From: Leptospira ilyithenensis | Lineage (GTDB): Bacteria > Spirochaetota > Leptospiria > Leptospirales > Leptospiraceae | Direction: 5' to 3' | Assembly (NCBI RefSeq): GCF_004771005.1 | Contig: NZ_RQHV01000062.1 | Coordinates: 248,001 to 312,000 of the forward strand | Length of the DNA stretch: 64,000 nt | Shown here: piece by piece, positions 1 to 7,824 of the stretch | Numbering within the stretch: the first letter of the stretch is position 1 | How the letters are laid out: every line of letters begins with the position of its first letter | Notes under the pieces: generated by a model | Database searches by the model: none | Told to the model about the DNA's origin: nothing | What the model saw: the letters and a program-made list of their open reading frames with translations, nothing else | Program-made: the position numbers and the translations under genes

Positions 1-2
1 AT

Positions 3-1709
3 CGGATTTACTTGAAACTCGGAGTGCTTGCCTTTCTGCAAAAAGATTATAAAAAGTCCGTAGAGTATTATTTGAAATTGGATTTGTCCAATTGGTCTTC
101 CAATATCCTTCATCCTGTTTTGAACGAGCCTATTACGATTACAGGTGCCAAGGATTTGATTGCAGTCAGTGTTTGGAAAGCACAAAGCGCGGATAATGCG
201 ATTCGTGCTCTTCAGAAAATCCAGGACCCCGACAAACTGAACGAAGACGATATTTGGCCGAAACTCAGATTGGCACAGATCATTATGGATCAGAATCCGG
301 AGATTTCTTCGCAGATTGCAGATGAAATCATTTACATGGCTGCGGGAAAAGGATGGCGTCGTTTGGAATACGCAGCTACAATGCTGCAGGGATACAATCA
401 GATCTATAGAAAGGAATTTCGCAAATCCACAATCGAATTTACCAAAAGCCGGGGCATTCTTGATACGGAAAATTCGTTTTTTTCCACCGAGTTCATTCGC
501 AATTTCGGATTTGTTTTTGCTCACGCTGCTTCCGGGAAAAGAGGCCCAATAACAACTCATATACGGGAAGGGATTTCCGATTACAAAAATTCCGCCGTTT
601 ATGAAGATTTGTTTTTGATTCGGAATTACAGACCGGTTTCATTTTCTACGGATCAATTTTGGGATTATTCGATTCAGTTTTTAAAAGATGAATCGGACGG
701 CCTGGGACTTTTGGAATCTTTGTACAATTACGAGCTTATCAAAAGGAAGTTGAATGAAAAAGGAAAACCCCAGTCTCTTTTTCAGATTCAATTTGTAGAA
801 TCCCAATTCAAATACCTTTCCGGTTTTCACACTCAAAGAGAATCCAAATTTTTCGACTCAACTTATGTGGAGAGTAGACAAACCGAGTCTACGATACTGG
901 CAAGACAGGATGAAGAGTCTCCTGCAAAAGCTTTGGAAGCATCCAAGAATCCTTCCATCATTATTTTACCTTATAAAGATTCGATCTTTTTGTTTTTTTA
1001 TAACCCGAAAGAATCAAAGAAAAACGCGCTGACCTGGAAAGAAATAAGAACTTCCCGTTTCGACTCCATAGAAGTGACCGAGTCGGTTAAAGATTTTTAT
1101 TATCTGACACGGGAATCCGAGCGTCATCAGATTTATTTCAACGAACCGGGATTAGTTGTATCCCGCGTTTTGAAAAGAGATTTCAAGGATAAGAATTTTT
1201 TCCTTTTTTATTCCATGATGCCGAATACCGACTCGGGAAAATCACTATCGGTTGTTAGTTGGAGTTGCCCTTTCCCAAATCCGGTGAATGGATTGAAGAC
1301 GGTGGAAACTTCCTATTTTGAAGGATCCAGGATTCTGAAGGAAAAAGAACGCGCCCATCTTTGGGACTTTGAGGCGCAGTCTAGAAATTCTCCGTTTCGG
1401 GATTTGGCCTGGGCTTGCAAAAACGGAGCCGGAAATTTCGAAGAGATGAGTTTGACCCGACTTTCGAGAAGGATTGACTACAGGACTGTGCCTCGCGCCA
1501 TTATTTATTCGGATAAAGTTCTTACCAAATCTTTGCAGGATTCTTATCCATCTCATTTGGCTTGGCTTCAGTTTTGGTTCCGGTCCGGTGTAAAATCGGT
1601 ATTTTACAAACCGAAATGGTCCTATTCCGATCTACCGAATGCAGCTTTCCTCCTGGACCCCGCTTTTTATCGGGAAGAAGGAGTCGTTATCTCACAAACA
1701 CCCCATTAA
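3..1709 (+). CDS. TPR-like protein of unknown function, 5'-truncated
   Basis: The reading frame is open from the first bases of the window, so the true start lies upstream; the TTG at 12 is only the first start-like codon inside. The first 30 visible residues resemble one helix-turn-helix TPR unit (LGVLAFLQKDYKKSVEYYLK), and residues to about 250 continue as helical, TPR-like sequence. The C-terminal part from about residue 310 is mixed alpha/beta, and a late stretch (AWLQFWFRSGVKSVFY) recalls the end of CHAT-type peptidase domains. I cannot place a catalytic His/Cys pair, so the CHAT idea is weak. TPR regions usually mediate protein-protein contacts. The gene is followed by 248 bases without a clear gene. 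Confidence 0.6.
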   Translation, partial: RIYLKLGVLAFLQKDYKKSVEYYLKLDLSNWSSNILHPVLNEPITITGAKDLIAVSVWKAQSADNAIRALQKIQDPDKLNEDDIWPKLRLAQIIMDQNPEISSQIADEIIYMAAGKGWRRLEYAATMLQGYNQIYRKEFRKSTIEFTKSRGILDTENSFFSTEFIRNFGFVFAHAASGKRGPITTHIREGISDYKNSAVYEDLFLIRNYRPVSFSTDQFWDYSIQFLKDESDGLGLLESLYNYELIKRKLNEKGKPQSLFQIQFVESQFKYLSGFHTQRESKFFDSTYVESRQTESTILARQDEESPAKALEASKNPSIIILPYKDSIFLFFYNPKESKKNALTWKEIRTSRFDSIEVTESVKDFYYLTRESERHQIYFNEPGLVVSRVLKRDFKDKNFFLFYSMMPNTDSGKSLSVVSWSCPFPNPVNGLKTVETSYFEGSRILKEKERAHLWDFEAQSRNSPFRDLAWACKNGAGNFEEMSLTRLSRRIDYRTVPRAIIYSDKVLTKSLQDSYPSHLAWLQFWFRSGVKSVFYKPKWSYSDLPNAAFLLDPAFYREEGVVISQTPH

Positions 1710-1722
1710 TAGGGAAAAATAT

Positions 1723-1737
1723 AATGAGACATAATTT
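1723..1737 (+). repeat. Short motif ATGAGACATAAT after a stop codon
   Basis: The sequence aatgagacataattt lies 14 bases after the stop of the TPR-like gene. The same motif occurs on the reverse strand at 7096-7106 and 10737-10746, where it ends the 213-bp repeats and also follows the stop codons of the ccmH-like and ydcF-like genes. A variant (atgtgacataat) is at 43674-43685 after another stop. Function is unknown. Confidence 0.45.
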
Positions 1738-1957
1738 CAGAATTAGATCCTTTTTTTCGAAAAATATAGGCTGACAGAGTATGAGTAATTCCAATACTTA
1801 TCAGTTATTCGTCTCTCCTTAGGAGGAAGAGTTACACATCCGCGATGGACCCCGATAGTATTTTTATTTTGCCGCTCATTTTGCCATTCTTTCTCAGTTT
1901 TGAACTGTCACCCTTCCGACCTTTGCCTTTCCATTCTTATCAAAGAAAAGAGTTCTT

Positions 1958-3334
1958 ATGGAACTGATAGGCATTTTTCTTATCTTTCTTTTGGTTTTTA
2001 TCAACGGGTTTTTCGTAGCCTCCGAGTTTGCTATGGTTTCCCTCCGCCCTTCCCGTTTGGAGGAGTTGGTCAAAGAAAATCGTTCCATGGCGCTTTTAAC
2101 AAAAAAGGCGATCGGAAAAATCGACGATATGCTTTCCGTCTGTCAGGTTGGCATAACGGTCGCTAGCTTACTTCTCGGTTGGATCGGAGAAGCGTATTTT
2201 GCAAGGATCGTAGGCGGGATTTTCAGCCTGTTTACCATCCCTGCGGAAGCAGTTACGATTCATAGTATCTCCATCGGAGTTGCTTTCACTCTGATTACGC
2301 TCTTTCATGTGATTTTGGGTGAGCTTGTTCCCAAAACCATTGCGATTCAAAATACCGAGGCAGTTGCTTTGGGTGTTTCCGGGCCAATGTGGTTGTTCTA
2401 TTATTTGTTTTTTCCAGTGACATTCGTGATGAATCGTCTTGCAGGAGGAGTACTTACCATTTTCCGTCTCCAGCGAACAGGTGATAAATACGTGCACTCT
2501 CCCGAAGAATTGATGATCATCATTGAAGAGCAAAGGAAAAACGGGCGAATTGATAATGAAGAGATGCGTCTTATCCAGAAGACTTTCGATTTTTCGGAAC
2601 ACACTGCCAAAGACGTAATGACTCACCGCCTTTCCATCGTAGGTATCTCGCAGGATTCCACAATTGACAAGATTCTTCCTTTGATTGCCGAACATAGTTT
2701 TTCCAGATACCCGATCTACGACGGAACACTGGACAAGATAACGGGCATTATACATGTCCAAAAATATCTCAAGTGGCAAGCCGATCATGCTACCAGCAAA
2801 GGCAAAAAAGAAAAGATAACGGCGATTATGGAAAGGGATTTTGCCGTTGTTCCCGAATCAATGTCGATCGAAAGAGTAATGTCAAAACTTCGGGAAAAAA
2901 AGCAGCATATGGCGATCGTCATCGATGAATACGGCGGAGTCGCAGGGCTTTTGACGTTGGAAGACATCATAGAAGAGTTTTTCGGCGAGATCCGGGATGA
3001 AACGGATACTGACGAGAAGGATACTCCCGCAGTTACCAAAAAATCAAAACCGATCCTAATCGACGGTGAAACCGAAATCGACAGTCTCACTGGCATTCTG
3101 GAAGGAGAAGAGCCTCGGGATATGGAAGAAGTCAGAACCATTGCAGGATATTTTTTGGAAAAAAACGAGGACATGCCCAAAGAGGGAAGTTCCGTTCGAA
3201 TCAAAAAAGGAATTCTGAAGGTAAAAAAAATGGAAGGAAACAAAATCGTATCCATCCTCTTTACACCTAAGGGCGCTTTTGCGGACGAGTCTGATTCGGA
3301 ATCGGAAAGGGAACTGGCAGGCGAGGATAGGTAG
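1958..3334 (+). CDS. CorC/HlyC family membrane protein with CBS domains
   Basis: The 458-residue protein has the CNNM/DUF21 - CBS pair - CorC_HlyC layout. Residues 1-200 hold four hydrophobic segments including the family-typical FFVASEFAMVSLRPSR near residue 20 and GELVPKTIA near 122. Residues 215-340 form two CBS motifs (DVMTHR at the first, EYGGVAGLLTLEDIIEE at the second), and about 350-445 is the transporter-associated domain. The family contains Mg2+/Co2+ efflux proteins and proteins historically called hemolysins; the exact ion cannot be read from sequence. The ATG is preceded by a purine-rich stretch (aaagaaaagag). coaC begins 9 bases after the stop, so the two may be cotranscribed. 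Confidence 0.9.
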   Translation: MELIGIFLIFLLVFINGFFVASEFAMVSLRPSRLEELVKENRSMALLTKKAIGKIDDMLSVCQVGITVASLLLGWIGEAYFARIVGGIFSLFTIPAEAVTIHSISIGVAFTLITLFHVILGELVPKTIAIQNTEAVALGVSGPMWLFYYLFFPVTFVMNRLAGGVLTIFRLQRTGDKYVHSPEELMIIIEEQRKNGRIDNEEMRLIQKTFDFSEHTAKDVMTHRLSIVGISQDSTIDKILPLIAEHSFSRYPIYDGTLDKITGIIHVQKYLKWQADHATSKGKKEKITAIMERDFAVVPESMSIERVMSKLREKKQHMAIVIDEYGGVAGLLTLEDIIEEFFGEIRDETDTDEKDTPAVTKKSKPILIDGETEIDSLTGILEGEEPRDMEEVRTIAGYFLEKNEDMPKEGSSVRIKKGILKVKKMEGNKIVSILFTPKGAFADESDSESERELAGEDR

Positions 3335-3343
3335 GGTTTCCCC

Positions 3344-3877
3344 TTGAGTTCAAAAGAAATCGTAATTGCTGTTTCCGGTTCCATTGCGGCCTACAAGGCA
3401 TGCGAGCTTGTGCGTAATCTCACCAAAAAAGGATTTCCCGTTCGGGTGATCATGACGGAAAATGCCACACATTTTGTGGGTAAGATCACCTTCGAAGCGT
3501 TAACTGGCAAACCCGTAAGAATCAACGAATTTGATACAGGGATGGCACATATTGAAATTAAAAACATTGCATCCGTATTTGCGGTGGTTCCCGCTTCCGC
3601 AAATACAATCGGAAAGATGGCAAATGGGATCGCTGACGATTTGGTAACATCCACTTATCTTGCTGCGACTTGCCCGATACTTGTTGCTCCTTCCATGAAT
3701 CCTGGAATGTATCTTCACAAAGCGGTTCAGAGAAATCTGTCTCTTCTGGAAAAAGACGGAGTTCATATCGTATCCCCCGACAAAGGGATTGTAGTCTGTG
3801 GGGATGAAGGTTACGGAAAACTGGCAACCGTAGAATCCATCGAAGAAAAAATCATCGAGCTTCATTCTAAAATATAA
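3344..3877 (+). CDS. coaC: Phosphopantothenoylcysteine decarboxylase (CoaC)
   Basis: This 177-residue flavoprotein converts 4'-phosphopantothenoyl-L-cysteine to 4'-phosphopantetheine in coenzyme A synthesis. It shows the PPCDC hallmarks: N-terminal [15 protein letters not shown], a histidine in GMAHIEI in the active-site position, the [18 protein letters not shown] flavin/substrate loop, PSMNPGMY (the PxMNxxMW motif), and a Cys in [10 protein letters not shown] belonging to the substrate-recognition flap. The start is TTG; no in-frame ATG lies before the conserved N-terminus. In most bacteria this domain is the N-terminal half of bifunctional CoaBC; here it is a free-standing protein, with the ligase encoded 26 bases downstream. 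Confidence 0.9.
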   Translation: MSSKEIVIAVSGSIAAYKACELVRNLTKKGFPVRVIMTENATHFVGKITFEALTGKPVRINEFDTGMAHIEIKNIASVFAVVPASANTIGKMANGIADDLVTSTYLAATCPILVAPSMNPGMYLHKAVQRNLSLLEKDGVHIVSPDKGIVVCGDEGYGKLATVESIEEKIIELHSKI

Positions 3878-3903
3878 AATATCTTTTTATACCTTTTCCT
3901 TTT

Positions 3904-4581
3904 ATGAACTCCAAATACAAAAAAATCATCGTCACATCCGGCCCGACCAGGGAGTGGATTGATCCGGTTCGTTATATTTCTAATGCCTCTTCCGGCAAAA
4001 TGGGATTCCATATTGCAAAGGCATTTATATCACATAACATCGACGTGGTGTATATTCATGGAAATACTCTGGAAAAGTATGCGTATGTGGACCGTGCAAA
4101 GAAGATCATTTCGGTCGAAACTACGATCCAATTGAGAGACGCGGTTCTTGAGGAAATGGAAGAAGACACTCTTCTTATTATGGCGGCGGCACCTGCCGAT
4201 TTTCGTCCGATCATGACCGCAGAACATAAGATAAAGAAAGACAACAGGGAAGGCGCCAAAAAAGGTTTGCTCTTGGAACTGGAGGAAAATCCGGACATCT
4301 TGCAACAAGTATCCGCTTTTGTAAAAGAGAAAGGATGGAAAAATGCGGTTCGCATCGGATTTGCTGCAGAAACAAGAGATTTGGAAAAACACGCCAAAGA
4401 AAAATTGGAAAAAAAAGGAATTGATTGGATCGTAGGAAATTATGTCAGTCAAACGGAAGGATTTGGAGAAAAAGATTCCTCCGTTCGTATATACAACCGT
4501 TCGGGGGTGATGAAAGAAATCGGACCTCTGCCGAAAGAGACAATAGCGAAGGAACTTGTCGGGTTTTTAATGTCCTTGTGA
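3904..4581 (+). CDS. coaB: Phosphopantothenate--cysteine ligase (CoaB)
   Basis: This 225-residue protein joins 4'-phosphopantothenate and cysteine using a nucleotide triphosphate, the step before CoaC. The N-terminus (TSGPTREWIDPVRYISNASSGKMG) is the nucleotide-binding signature of the CoaB domain; MAAAPADFRP and the KIKK segment are also family-typical. It corresponds to the C-terminal half of the usual CoaBC fusion. The gene follows coaC closely and presumably shares its transcript. Its last 15 bases overlap the convergent DUF486 gene on the other strand. Confidence 0.9.
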   Translation: MNSKYKKIIVTSGPTREWIDPVRYISNASSGKMGFHIAKAFISHNIDVVYIHGNTLEKYAYVDRAKKIISVETTIQLRDAVLEEMEEDTLLIMAAAPADFRPIMTAEHKIKKDNREGAKKGLLLELEENPDILQQVSAFVKEKGWKNAVRIGFAAETRDLEKHAKEKLEKKGIDWIVGNYVSQTEGFGEKDSSVRIYNRSGVMKEIGPLPKETIAKELVGFLMSL

Positions 4582-4923
4582 TTCTTTTCCAAATACGAAT
4601 GCAAAATAACCGGCAAGTAAGATAAGCCCGAAGCTGATTATATAATTCCACTTTATTTTTTCCCCAAGCACGAATGTCGCAAAACAGATAAATACGACGA
4701 TGGTTATGATTTCCTGCAGAATTTTCAATTGAAAACCCTCCAGTTTATATTGAGTGTAACCGATTCGGTTTGCGGGAACCATCAGCATATATTCGAAAAA
4801 AGCGATACCCCAGGAAAATAGGATCACATAAAATATCCCATTGGACTTAGCATACTTTAGGTGGCCATACCAGGCAAATGTCATAAAGATATTGGATAAA
4901 AATAAAAGTAGAACCGTAATCAT
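4567..4923 (-). CDS. DMT/DUF486 family membrane protein
   Basis: The 118-residue protein has four hydrophobic segments (about 3-20, 28-50, 68-88, 93-112), matching the DUF486 family of the drug/metabolite transporter superfamily. The N-terminal NIFMTFAWYGHLK and C-terminal LGEKIKWNYIISF segments are typical of it. Transport substrate is unknown. The 3' end overlaps coaB by 15 bases in convergent orientation. It lies 16 bases downstream of the sirtuin gene on the same strand and may be cotranscribed with it. Confidence 0.8.
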   Translation of the reverse strand: MITVLLLFLSNIFMTFAWYGHLKYAKSNGIFYVILFSWGIAFFEYMLMVPANRIGYTQYKLEGFQLKILQEIITIVVFICFATFVLGEKIKWNYIISFGLILLAGYFAFVFGKESQGH

Positions 4924-4939
4924 ATAGGATCATTTCATT

Positions 4940-5677
4940 CTATTTATAAATTTCATCCAGTAGTTTTGGTAAAATTTCTCCTGATTTTCCTTGTAGTGAA
5001 TAATCGACCAAATCGGATAATGAAGTCCTTTCCGGATTGATTTCTATGCTGAGAGCTCCGTTGCGGATTCCTTCCTTGGCTATACTCGCAGGGACCGAAA
5101 CATTGGCGCTGGTTCCAATGATCAATATCAAATCGGAAGAAGATGTTGTTTGAAAACAGGATTCAAGTAGACCTGATTCGTATGTTTCACCAAACCAGAG
5201 TATATGTGGTCTGAGTTTGGAACGGCAAATAGAACAGGAATCTTCCCTTTGTTTTTTAGGGTCGATATCCGTTAAGTTTCCGCAACCAAGGCATCTTGCT
5301 GTGAATATGTTTCCATGAATCTGATACAGGTTTTTGGATCCGGCTCGCGGATGGAGCCCATCCACATTCTGAGTGATCAGTGCGAAATTTGGGATGAGAT
5401 TCTCCCATTTTGCAAGTGTTATATGCCCTGGGTTTGGCAAAGCGTTTGCACAGATTCCTCTCCTCCAGTCGTACCATTCCCAAACAAGATCCGGATTTTT
5501 GGCAAATGCTTCCGGCGTTGCCAAGTCTTCCGCCCTGTAATTTCTCCATAACCCACCTTCGCCTCGGAATGTAGGGATTCCGCTTTCGCTGGAAATACCG
5601 GCGCCCGTAATGGCAGTGATGCGTTTCGCATCTCTCATACGTATGAGATCGTTCTCGGAAAAAGGAAAAGAATCCAT
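4940..5677 (-). CDS. cobB: Sir2-family NAD+-dependent protein deacylase
   Basis: The 245-residue protein is a sirtuin: GAGISSESGIPTFRG NAD-binding motif (residues 25-39), TQNVDGLH, catalytic His121 in QIHGN, zinc cysteines at 129, 132, 148 and 151, and the C-terminal GTSANVSVPA nucleotide motif. Residues Tyr69 and Arg72 in WYDWRRG form the Y-x-x-R pair that in class III sirtuins (SIRT5, CobB) binds succinyl and malonyl lysine, so desuccinylase/demalonylase activity is likely. An upstream in-frame start would add 32 residues lacking sirtuin similarity and overlap divergent bioF, so the ATG at 5677 was chosen. Confidence 0.9.
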   Translation of the reverse strand: MDSFPFSENDLIRMRDAKRITAITGAGISSESGIPTFRGEGGLWRNYRAEDLATPEAFAKNPDLVWEWYDWRRGICANALPNPGHITLAKWENLIPNFALITQNVDGLHPRAGSKNLYQIHGNIFTARCLGCGNLTDIDPKKQREDSCSICRSKLRPHILWFGETYESGLLESCFQTTSSSDLILIIGTSANVSVPASIAKEGIRNGALSIEINPERTSLSDLVDYSLQGKSGEILPKLLDEIYK

Positions 5678-5752
5678 ATTTGAAGTGAAGAATTTATATA
5701 TATGAGTAAAAAGAAATCGGAAAAAAACCTTCATACGAGAATTTAGTAAACT

Positions 5753-6916
5753 ATGTACGACCATTGGAAACAAATCGAAAAAGAGATGGAATCGATTCGT
5801 GCTAAAAACCTTTACAGGCGATGTAAAGTAACGTACGGAATTGATTTTTGTTCCAATGACTACTTGGGATTATCCGGGCATCCTGGATTGGTTTCTGCCT
5901 TTAAGGAGGCTTTGGATACAGATACTGTCGGTTCTACTGCTGCACGTTTGGTACGTGGTCATAGGCAAACAATGGACGATTGGGAAAATGAATTTTCTTC
6001 TTTCGTACATTCGGAGGCCAGTCTAACAGTCGCAAACGGATTTATTGCAAACTTCGGATTGATCGATACGATCGCAGATTCGCGCACTGTGATTTTTACG
6101 GATCGTTTGAATCATGCATCAATTTTGGATGGGATTCGCATTTCCGGTGCGATCAAAAAGTATTACAATCATTTGAACTTGGATCACCTGGAAGAACAAT
6201 TGGCCAAAGTTACTTCATCGGAAGATTCCAAATCAAAAAAAAAGATTATCGTTTCCGAATCCCTTTTCAGTATGGACGGAGACAAACCCGACTTGCAGAG
6301 ATTAGTTGCTCTGAAAAGAAAATACAACGCTGTTCTGATTTTGGATGAAGCGCATTCGTTCGGAATTTTTGGCAAAGACGGCAGAGGATTGGCTTTCGCT
6401 GATTTGAGCGAGGAGGAAATCGAATCTATTGATTATCGGATTTATACTTTGGGAAAATCTTTGGGCCTAGAAGGCGGGATCATTGCTACTACGAAACTAG
6501 GTAGAGAACATTTAGTGAATCGGATGAGATCATTTATTTTCAGTACTGCCTCTCTGCCGGCAATCTATACTGCTGCTTTGAAATCTTTGAGTCTTTTGCG
6601 TGATATGGATAAGGAAAGGGTTCATTTGCTCCGTGTAGCGGACATTTTGCGAACAAAACTCTCCGAAAACGGATTTTCCATTTCTCCCTCAGTTTCCCAT
6701 ATCGTTCCGATCCTGATGGAATCCGAACAACAGGCATTATATTATTCGGAGGAGTTGCGAAAGAAGGGATTGGATGTTCGTGCCATTCGCCCGCCTACGG
6801 TGCCCACACCTAGGTTACGGGTGAGCTTGAACGCCACCATTCGGGAGGGGGACATTCAAAATTTAGTAAATAGTTTGATCCAGGTTCGAGAAGGCAAAAA
6901 GGCGAACTTATTTTAA
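5753..6916 (+). CDS. bioF: 8-amino-7-oxononanoate synthase (BioF)
   Basis: This 387-residue PLP enzyme of the alpha-oxoamine synthase family condenses pimeloyl-ACP/CoA with L-alanine in biotin synthesis. Visible hallmarks are CSNDYLGLSGHP near residue 33, GSTAARLVRGH, DEAHSFG at 198-204, the PLP lysine K235 in TLGKSLG, and the BioF-type C-terminal RPPTVPTPRLRVSLNA. Related enzymes (Kbl, serine palmitoyltransferase) share the fold, but the C-terminal motif favours BioF. It is divergent from the sirtuin gene with 75 bases between. Its last codons (6894-6916) coincide with the start of repeat copy A, so the repeat supplies the C-terminus. No other biotin gene is adjacent. Confidence 0.87.
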   Translation: MYDHWKQIEKEMESIRAKNLYRRCKVTYGIDFCSNDYLGLSGHPGLVSAFKEALDTDTVGSTAARLVRGHRQTMDDWENEFSSFVHSEASLTVANGFIANFGLIDTIADSRTVIFTDRLNHASILDGIRISGAIKKYYNHLNLDHLEEQLAKVTSSEDSKSKKKIIVSESLFSMDGDKPDLQRLVALKRKYNAVLILDEAHSFGIFGKDGRGLAFADLSEEEIESIDYRIYTLGKSLGLEGGIIATTKLGREHLVNRMRSFIFSTASLPAIYTAALKSLSLLRDMDKERVHLLRVADILRTKLSENGFSISPSVSHIVPILMESEQQALYYSEELRKKGLDVRAIRPPTVPTPRLRVSLNATIREGDIQNLVNSLIQVREGKKANLF

Positions 6917-7106
6917 AAAAATTTAAGGATAAGAAGAATCAAGTTGTGGGAATAAGGATTTTGTGTTAGGTGGATGACGGCAGCCTACGAGCCACACCGC
7001 CCAACCCCTTTGAGCGCCATTAGAAGCGAAAAGTATTCGGAGAATCATCAGCGAAGCTGATCAACAGGGTGGGGGATTTTAGCACCCGCGCCGAATTATG
7101 TCTCAT
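6894..7106 (+). repeat. Dispersed 213-bp repeat, copy A
   Basis: This stretch begins gcaaaaaggcgaactt and ends attatgtctcat. It aligns over the same length with copy B (10534-10746). Similarity is high from about 6959; the core 7004-7082 is almost identical between the copies. It contains a perfect hairpin atcagc-gaa-gctgat (7048-7062) and two C/G-rich arms (ccgcccaacccc at 6998-7009 and gggtggggg at 7068-7076) that can pair around the core. The first 23 bases are coding for the end of bioF. A shorter, inverted relative is copy C near 43.7 kb. No open frame of note is contained. Confidence 0.8.
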
Positions 7107-7134
7107 CTTAATCTTTTCTTTCAGGAAAATCCTG

Positions 7135-7824
7135 TTACCCTTCCGAATTCTCCCAATTCTTTATCTTTCGACTGATTTCTTCAGTAGTTAAATCTGTGCT
7201 CTTGGTTATGGTTTCCTTCTTAAGATTCGGTTTAAATTTAGCAAAATAAAAATAAATCAAACCGAGTCCCAGAGCACCTAATCCAAATAATGTGAAGTTG
7301 ATCCAGGTACTATCAGGAGTTGCTAAAATCTTCGGACCAAACCCGTAGACAAGTGAATCTACCATGCCTTGGTTTCCACTTTCTACAAAATGTTTTACTA
7401 CGGAGTCTGTTAAAATTCCTTCTCCGAACCCGCCTTGCATTTTGTTTACGATTTCCTCGGAACTCATTCCTTCCCGGATTCGGTTTTCAATAAAAGATTT
7501 TAGGTAGCTGGATGCAGAACACATATTAAATGAGCAAGCTTGGATGGGAAGACTTGGCAAACATATGCACCGAATCCGTTCCGTGGCTTCGTGGAAAGCT
7601 TTGATTTGTGCAGGATCTTTGAGATTGGTTGTGGTTTTTTGTGCCATCAAACCGGAAGGGGATAAGCTCAGAGAACCGAATAAGAACAACGCGATCAAAG
7701 TTTTAAATAATTTTGTAATCTTGCGAAAGGGATAGAAGCGGAAATCCTGCGTAGCAGATTGGAGCGGATAGCCCGACCCCCGCAAGGGGGATTCGCCCAA
7801 CATAACTGAAGTAAGTTGGTTCAT
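7135..7824 (-). CDS. ccmH: CcmH/CycL-like cytochrome c maturation thiol protein
   Basis: The predicted 229-residue product has a signal-like hydrophobic stretch (about 39-58), a periplasmic CcmH-like domain (about 65-150) and one membrane anchor near 172-192. CcmH normally holds apocytochrome thiols for haem attachment and has an LRCxxC motif. Here the site reads RIRCICLPSLPIQACSFNMC, a C-x-C with two further cysteines, and the family-typical GMSSEEIVNKM follows. The ATG directly abuts the stop of ccmF (zero gap). Residues 8-30 are encoded by a palindromic REP-like sequence, so the N-terminal extension may be a recent insertion and the true start is uncertain (alternative ATG at 7803). Confidence 0.72.
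   Translation of the reverse strand: MNQLTSVMLGESPLRGSGYPLQSATQDFRFYPFRKITKLFKTLIALFLFGSLSLSPSGLMAQKTTTNLKDPAQIKAFHEATERIRCICLPSLPIQACSFNMCSASSYLKSFIENRIREGMSSEEIVNKMQGGFGEGILTDSVVKHFVESGNQGMVDSLVYGFGPKILATPDSTWINFTLFGLGALGLGLIYFYFAKFKPNLKKETITKSTDLTTEEISRKIKNWENSEG
7730..7806 (-). repeat. REP-like palindromic element inside the ccmH 5' end
   Basis: The segment contains a perfect hairpin ccccc-gcaa-ggggg (7778-7791) flanked by gcggatagcccga on one side and attcgccc on the other, plus a second gcgga near 7738. The GC-rich palindrome and the gcggatagccc phrase differ from the surrounding sequence and resemble small dispersed palindromes found in other bacteria. It is translated as GESPLRGSGYPLQSATQDF at the start of the CcmH-like protein, upstream of the signal-like segment. 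Confidence 0.5.

Noticed and set aside
1781..1822. Thirteen-codon frame (MSNSNTYQLFVSP) after the TPR-like gene
   Set aside because: No Shine-Dalgarno is seen and no similarity can be judged; such short frames occur by chance.
2168..2788. 206-residue open frame on the minus strand inside the CorC-like gene
   Set aside because: It is antisense to a clear gene, its composition is untypical (many Cys and His), and no motif was seen. Many similar antisense frames across the window were left out for the same reason.
5678..5773. N-terminal extension of the sirtuin
   Set aside because: It would overlap bioF and add a non-sirtuin segment; the internal ATG fits the family length.
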